Shown one piece after another: positions 17,652-20,666 of a DNA stretch of 20,666 nt. The notes under the pieces were generated by a model. The model had not been told where the DNA came from. It was given only the letters and a program-made list of their open reading frames with translations, and searched no databases. The number at the start of each line of letters is the position of its first letter. Within the stretch, counting starts at the first letter, position 1. This stretch comes from CBDVBE01 sp964543525 (GTDB taxonomy: Bacteria; Fibrobacterota; Chitinivibrionia; Chitinivibrionales; JANQEN01). Location of the stretch: assembly GCA_964543525.1 (NCBI GenBank), contig CAZIYW010000093.1:1-20666 (forward strand), in the 5' to 3' direction. The position numbers and the translations under genes are program-made.

Positions 17652-18749
17652 TTATACTCTCTTTCCGTTAACAATCCGCCGAATATCCATTTTTTCCTCT
17701 TCAATAATGCCGATGTTATAATTGACATCAAGTCCTGCCGGTACACCGGCGGAAGAGCGCAAATAGGCGGGCATACTTTCAACAGTAAAGGGTCTGTTAT
17801 CCCGCATGCGCATGATCTTTATTGCCTGGAATTCCGCGGTAACCGGATCGGTACTCATAAGAACAGTATTTGGCGCGGGATTGGTGGTAGCAGCATCGAT
17901 TTTCTTTGTATAGCTCAGATAGCTGTCCGCATCGCCGCGGGGACCGTGCCCCTCTTTCAAACCAAATATGGCCCCGAATACGGTTAACACCGTTTTCTTA
18001 AAAACCGGCCCCGTACAATTAATATCACAGAGAAAGGGTTGCGTGTCCTTATTGTGATATAGGGGAGGATACGTGCCGTAATGACTCTTGAAACCCAGCG
18101 TTACTTTTCCGGCATACCCGCTGTGACCGCGCAAACCCGGTACATTAATCAGATAATCGCATTTATTAAGCGTCTCCACATACGGGGTGTTGTTGTGAGC
18201 GCCGTCACCAAAATCTCTCTGCATCTTGCCATGGTGGTTCATAGTGACACCAGGAAAGTATTCCTTGAGAAATCCTGCCTGTTCAAAAGTGGAGCGATTG
18301 TTGGAATCGTAGATATAAATGCCCGAAGCAGGAAAGGATTTACCATCAATCTGCATGCTCTTTAAACCTTCCACAATACCAACGACGACAAAGGGGTGCG
18401 GCGGATACTTGGGATTGAGGATATTTATCTTAATGGCAATTTCAGATTCCGTGGTCAGCTCTTTGGGGAATATGCTTTTCCATGCAGCACCAACATCTTT
18501 TTCTCCGGTGAGCAGGGTAACAGCATCGTTCACCATGGCAACGATTATTTCACGGTTGGCTTTCAGGTTATCCGTTGCGGCCCGGTTATAGTTGTTCACC
18601 AGACGTCCGGGCCATTTATTCAGGGGGCTGTATGACGGCTCTGCACCTTGTGCCGGCTGTGATGAGCAGACTCCCAGAGCCGGTAACATAGATGACGCGG
18701 CGGCTGCACCAGCACTGGTTTTCAGGAATGCTCGACGGGATAGTGCCAT
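17652..18749 (-). CDS. Tat-exported DUF362 domain protein
   Basis: A 365-residue protein with an N-terminal twin-arginine signal (SRRAFLK at residues 4-10, then an Ala-rich hydrophobic stretch), so it is probably exported folded, often a sign of a bound cofactor. The body is DUF362: IAIKINILNPKYPPHP, IYIYDSNNRSTFEQAGF, YVETLNKCDYLINVPGLRGH and GKVTLGFKSHYGTYPP follow the family order (Asp-containing strand, then a Lys/His-rich loop). Cysteines occur (KCDY; LCDINCTG) but no CxxCxxC ferredoxin cluster. The family's function is poorly defined. The start is secure: AAAGGAG lies eight bases before the ATG. It has no operon partner; the next gene on this strand is the peroxiredoxin, 355 bases upstream. 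Confidence 0.92.
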   Translation of the reverse strand: MALSRRAFLKTSAGAAAASSMLPALGVCSSQPAQGAEPSYSPLNKWPGRLVNNYNRAATDNLKANREIIVAMVNDAVTLLTGEKDVGAAWKSIFPKELTTESEIAIKINILNPKYPPHPFVVVGIVEGLKSMQIDGKSFPASGIYIYDSNNRSTFEQAGFLKEYFPGVTMNHHGKMQRDFGDGAHNNTPYVETLNKCDYLINVPGLRGHSGYAGKVTLGFKSHYGTYPPLYHNKDTQPFLCDINCTGPVFKKTVLTVFGAIFGLKEGHGPRGDADSYLSYTKKIDAATTNPAPNTVLMSTDPVTAEFQAIKIMRMRDNRPFTVESMPAYLRSSAGVPAGLDVNYNIGIIEEEKMDIRRIVNGKRV

Positions 18750-18834
18750 ACACAGTTCTCCTTTTTTAAGTCGTATTTACTCTATGTCAGATTTTTTATA
18801 GATTATTTAGATTACGTTGAATATTCCTAAAATT

Positions 18835-18960
18835 ATGTACCATATAATACGTGAAAATAGGAAATCGGCATATCGGGAGGATATTGTGGTTGCCGATAAA
18901 AACGGCTTCATCAGTGAACCGGATTATGAAACCGTATTGGAGAATCATATCTACCTCTAG
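18835..18960 (+). CDS. Small ORF of 41 residues, unknown
   Basis: The frame from the ATG at 18835 to TAG (18958-18960) encodes a charged 41-residue peptide ending EDIVVADKNGFISEPDYETV plus LENHIYL. The ATG lacks a ribosome-binding site, but an internal GTG (18886) is preceded by GGGAGG at five bases. Composition looks protein-like, so it may be a C-terminal relic of a lost gene or a small protein. It is divergent from the DUF362 gene. I do not recognise it. Confidence 0.25.
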   Translation: MYHIIRENRKSAYREDIVVADKNGFISEPDYETVLENHIYL

Positions 18961-19104
18961 TGGTTGAGCAGCCACATTCGATACTCTTTTTCACAGACAG
19001 TACTATTGGTAATCCTTCGCCGTTACTCGGCCTGCGTAAAAATGAGGAAGACGGGGCAGCATAGAGCCGCCCAGCGAACCTCCGGTGCTCTTTTATTGTC
19101 ACCG

Positions 19105-19824
19105 TTAATCAAAAGCCATATCGGTTTTCCATACTTCCCAGACTTTACCGACGAGATCCGGGCCGGGTTTCAGAGTCGGTTTTCCGGGTTTCCAGCCTGA
19201 TGGCGTTGCTTCTGAACCTTCACTGTTTCTCACAAGTTGAAAAGCCTGTATCTGGCGCAAGGTTTCACTGACGTTTCTTCCTACCGGGGGTGTTAGTACT
19301 TCATAGCCCTGGATAACACCGTCAGGATCGATAAGAAACCTGCCTCTGGTTTCCACGCCCGCATCCGGATCATACACACCGAATACGGTCCCTACTTTGC
19401 CGCCACCATCTGAAAGCATGGGGAAGGGAACACCACCTGAGACCATTTTCGACAGTTCGTTGTCATTCCACATTTTGTGAACGAATACACTGTCAACACT
19501 CATGGACATGACTTCAACGCCAAGTTTCTGGAATTCCGGATATTTCTCTGCGACCGCAGAGACTTCAGTGGCTCAAACAAAGGTGAAATCGCCGGGGTAG
19601 AAACAGAGTACCACCCATTTACCAAGAAAATCCGAAAGTTTGACGCTGGTAAACTCGCCTTTATGATAGACCGGCGCAGCAAAATCGGGCGCTTTTTTCC
19701 CAACCATGACCATAGCAGTAGCCTCCTTTATCTGATTTTTTTCTTCCTGTTTTTCTTCTGGAACCTCTTCGCCAACAGGCCCTCCTGTTGGACGGGCACA
19801 CCCTACTTTAGATTTATCAGCCAT
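19105..19824 (-). CDS. Selenocysteine-containing peroxiredoxin (AhpC/TSA family, Sec84)
   Basis: One gene read through an in-frame UGA. Residues ~41-83 run VGKKAPDFAAPVYHKGEF to FYPGDFTFV. Then comes TGA (19573-19575), and the same frame continues ATEVSAVAEKYPEFQKLGVE, SMSVDSVFVHKMW, RGRFLIDPDGVIQGYE and so on to TAA at 19105. In this family the motif is PxxxTxx(C); the UGA is at the peroxidatic Cys position (residue 84). Peroxiredoxins reduce H2O2, organic peroxides and peroxynitrite. A 6-bp hairpin with a GGUC loop follows the UGA, as for a bacterial SECIS. Other cysteines are only Cys9 (in GCARPTGG) and Cys74; the C-terminal resolving-Cys site reads EATPSGW, without Cys. The start at 19824 has AAGGAG seven bases before it; the ATG at 19830 is too close. 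The product is 239 residues. Without Sec insertion only an inactive ~83-residue stub is made. Confidence 0.88.
19546..19575 (-). promoter_or_regulatory. Candidate bacterial SECIS element following the UGA codon
   Basis: On the minus strand the UGA (19575-19573) is followed after 11 bases by CUCUGC-GGUC-GCAGAG (19561-19546), a perfect 6-bp stem closed by a GGUC tetraloop. The loop starts 17 bases after UGA, within the spacing known for SelB-recognised elements, and GGUC is the same loop core as in E. coli fdhF. It lies inside the coding frame (SAVAE), as bacterial SECIS elements do. Confidence 0.78.
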
Positions 19825-19851
19825 AGGCATTCTCCTTGAGAGGTGTTAATT

Positions 19852-19910
19852 ACTGTTCACAGTAGTAAAAAGGTATATCAAAATATAAACTAATGTAACC
19901 AAAATTGGTT
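19852..19910 (-). promoter_or_regulatory. Candidate operators and promoter upstream of the peroxiredoxin
   Basis: Two short palindromes lie in the leader: ACTGTtcACAGT (19852-19863) just upstream of the ribosome-binding site, and AACCAaaaTTGGTT (19897-19910; arms AACCAA/TTGGTT). On the minus strand TTGGTT (19907-19902), a 17-base spacer and GATATA could serve as a weak promoter, so the upstream palindrome would overlap the -35. No match to a known PerR or OxyR site was recognised. Confidence 0.35.
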
Positions 19911-19945
19911 TGTATAAAAAAAATATTTTTGCGACAGGGTGACGG

Positions 19946-20541
19946 CTATTTCACAATGGAAAACCTGGAATGATATTTATGATTTTTGTATTTGACAGAA
20001 AAGAAATAGGTGCCACTGGAAAGCGGGCCTTTATTAATCAGGATGTGATTATCTGATACGTAACGTACCCCACTGATATTACGGCCTGTAATTGAAAAGA
20101 GTTCTATAATCGGTACTTTTTCAGTAAAAAAATAAACAATAAAAAGTTACCGGTATTACGGATAGAGAACAGAGGGCTTGTTACTTGTTTTAAAACCGGA
20201 GTAAAATTGACAGCTGTCTGATGGATAGTATAATCAATAAGTGTAGATAATGTAGTAGTGTCATTATCCCAAATATCCTTTTCTTCAATGCAACCGACAT
20301 CGTGTGCATATACATAAATGGCATAATTAACCTCAGTGGGATTCGGCTGAAGAAATACGGAATAACAGGAGTCAAAGGATTCACCCATCACCGTTGTATA
20401 TGTTCCAACATAGGTAACTTCCGCAATGTCATTACCCTGTATGACTATGGATTCGTCATCCGAAAAAGAATGTTTACCGGTAAACCATTTGTTGTTTATA
20501 TCACTAAGTACATCCTCCCATAAATAAATAGCCACTTGCAT
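19946..20541 (-). pseudogene. Frameshifted relic of a surface protein with C-terminal sorting-type domain
   Basis: The frame from ATG 20541 (MQVAIYLWEDVLSDINNKWF) is open to TAG at 20104. The next frame carries a complete C-terminal domain ending at TAG 19946-19948: VPIIELFSITGRN, then LSSGTYFFSVKYKNH and FSIVK. This is the usual pattern of type-IX-secretion/FlgD-like C-terminal domains (hydrophobic strand, GR turn, L..G.YF, terminal Lys). The shift is by one missing base, either at AACTTTTTATT or in the seven-T run near 20125, so it may be a real mutation or a homopolymer sequencing error. The N-terminus also looks lost: no signal peptide, and an IS-derived fragment lies directly upstream. 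The central part is not recognised. Confidence 0.65.
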
Positions 20542-20568
20542 AGCATTTTTTTGCAGGTGGCATTTTGT

Positions 20569-20666
20569 TTACATAAGATTTGCAGCATCAGCCTGTTCAA
20601 TAGGATGCATAAGAAAATCATCAAGGATAAGTACACTTGTCAGAGCTATTTTTTTCAGATATTTCA
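20569..20666 (-). mobile_element. istB: Truncated IstB (IS21-family helper ATPase) fragment
   Basis: The minus strand from the window edge reads KYLKKIALTSVLILDDFLMH then PIEQADAANLM and TAA (20569-20571). IstB proteins carry LxKLAxxDLLILDDFGLxPL followed by an A..L(L/M)E motif, so this is the Walker B region (VLILDD). IstB normally continues for roughly another 80 residues; here it stops at once, so the gene is interrupted. The upstream part and any istA lie outside the window. Confidence 0.68.

Noticed and set aside
19105..19509. Separate 134-residue ORF starting MSMSVDSVFVHK
   Set aside because: This is the C-terminal part of the peroxiredoxin, downstream of the UGA in the same frame; treating it as its own gene would miss the selenocysteine codon.
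19573..19575. UGA as a simple nonsense mutation making a pseudogene
   Set aside because: Possible (one base from TGC), but the exact catalytic position, intact frame on both sides and correctly spaced GGUC hairpin favour Sec decoding. I keep it as the alternative to test.

Overview
The window reads as bacterial chromosome of medium to low G+C. It combines very large secreted TPR proteins, a Tat-exported DUF362 protein, a soluble Ser/Thr kinase beside a degenerate GGDEF protein, a surface-protein remnant with a type-IX-secretion/FlgD-like tail, and a selenocysteine-type peroxiredoxin. This mix suggests an anaerobic or microaerophilic Gram-negative of the FCB type, possibly Fibrobacterota/Chitinivibrionia-like. 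That placement is inference from gene content only; no rRNA, tRNA or other marker gene is present.

Layout. (1) 1-6390, minus strand: one uninterrupted reading frame of at least 2130 codons, running off the left edge. It encodes a secreted TPR protein whose C-terminal two-thirds is a tandem array of ~275-residue super-repeats. (2) 6391-7144: an AT-rich gap with the N-terminal relic of an ABC-transporter ATPase. (3) 7145-8812, minus: a multi-spanning GT-C-type glycosyltransferase-like membrane protein. (4) 8813-9856: a gene-poor gap with a small ORF, a spaced direct repeat, a long AT-rich inverted repeat and a good promoter. (5) 9857-11143, plus: a TPR plus MORN-type (YwqK-like) repeat protein. 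(6) 11258-14118, minus: a minimal Ser/Thr kinase followed by a protein with a degenerate GGDEF domain, probably one operon. (7) 14434-14776: a broken lipoprotein-like DUF5011 fragment. (8) 15283-17538, plus: a second secreted TPR protein that shares motifs and repeat order with the giant one. (9) 17652-18749, minus: Tat-exported DUF362 protein. (10) 19105-19824, minus: peroxiredoxin in which an in-frame UGA stands exactly at the peroxidatic cysteine and is followed by a perfect 6-bp stem with a GGUC loop, as expected of a bacterial SECIS. (11) 19946-20666, minus: a frameshifted remnant carrying a C-terminal sorting-type domain, next to a truncated IS21-family IstB fragment at the right edge.

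The strongest discovery is the selenoprotein peroxiredoxin: an ordinary gene caller would split it into two ORFs (stop at 19573, restart at 19509). It predicts that the genome encodes SelA, SelB, SelC and SelD elsewhere. The giant TPR super-repeat protein is the most unusual structural gene. The two TPR proteins probably act in the periplasm or outer envelope as scaffolds; the kinase/degenerate-GGDEF pair looks like a cytoplasmic signalling module. The several relics (ABC ATPase, DUF5011, sorting-domain protein, IstB) show that the intergenic stretches are sites of gene decay.
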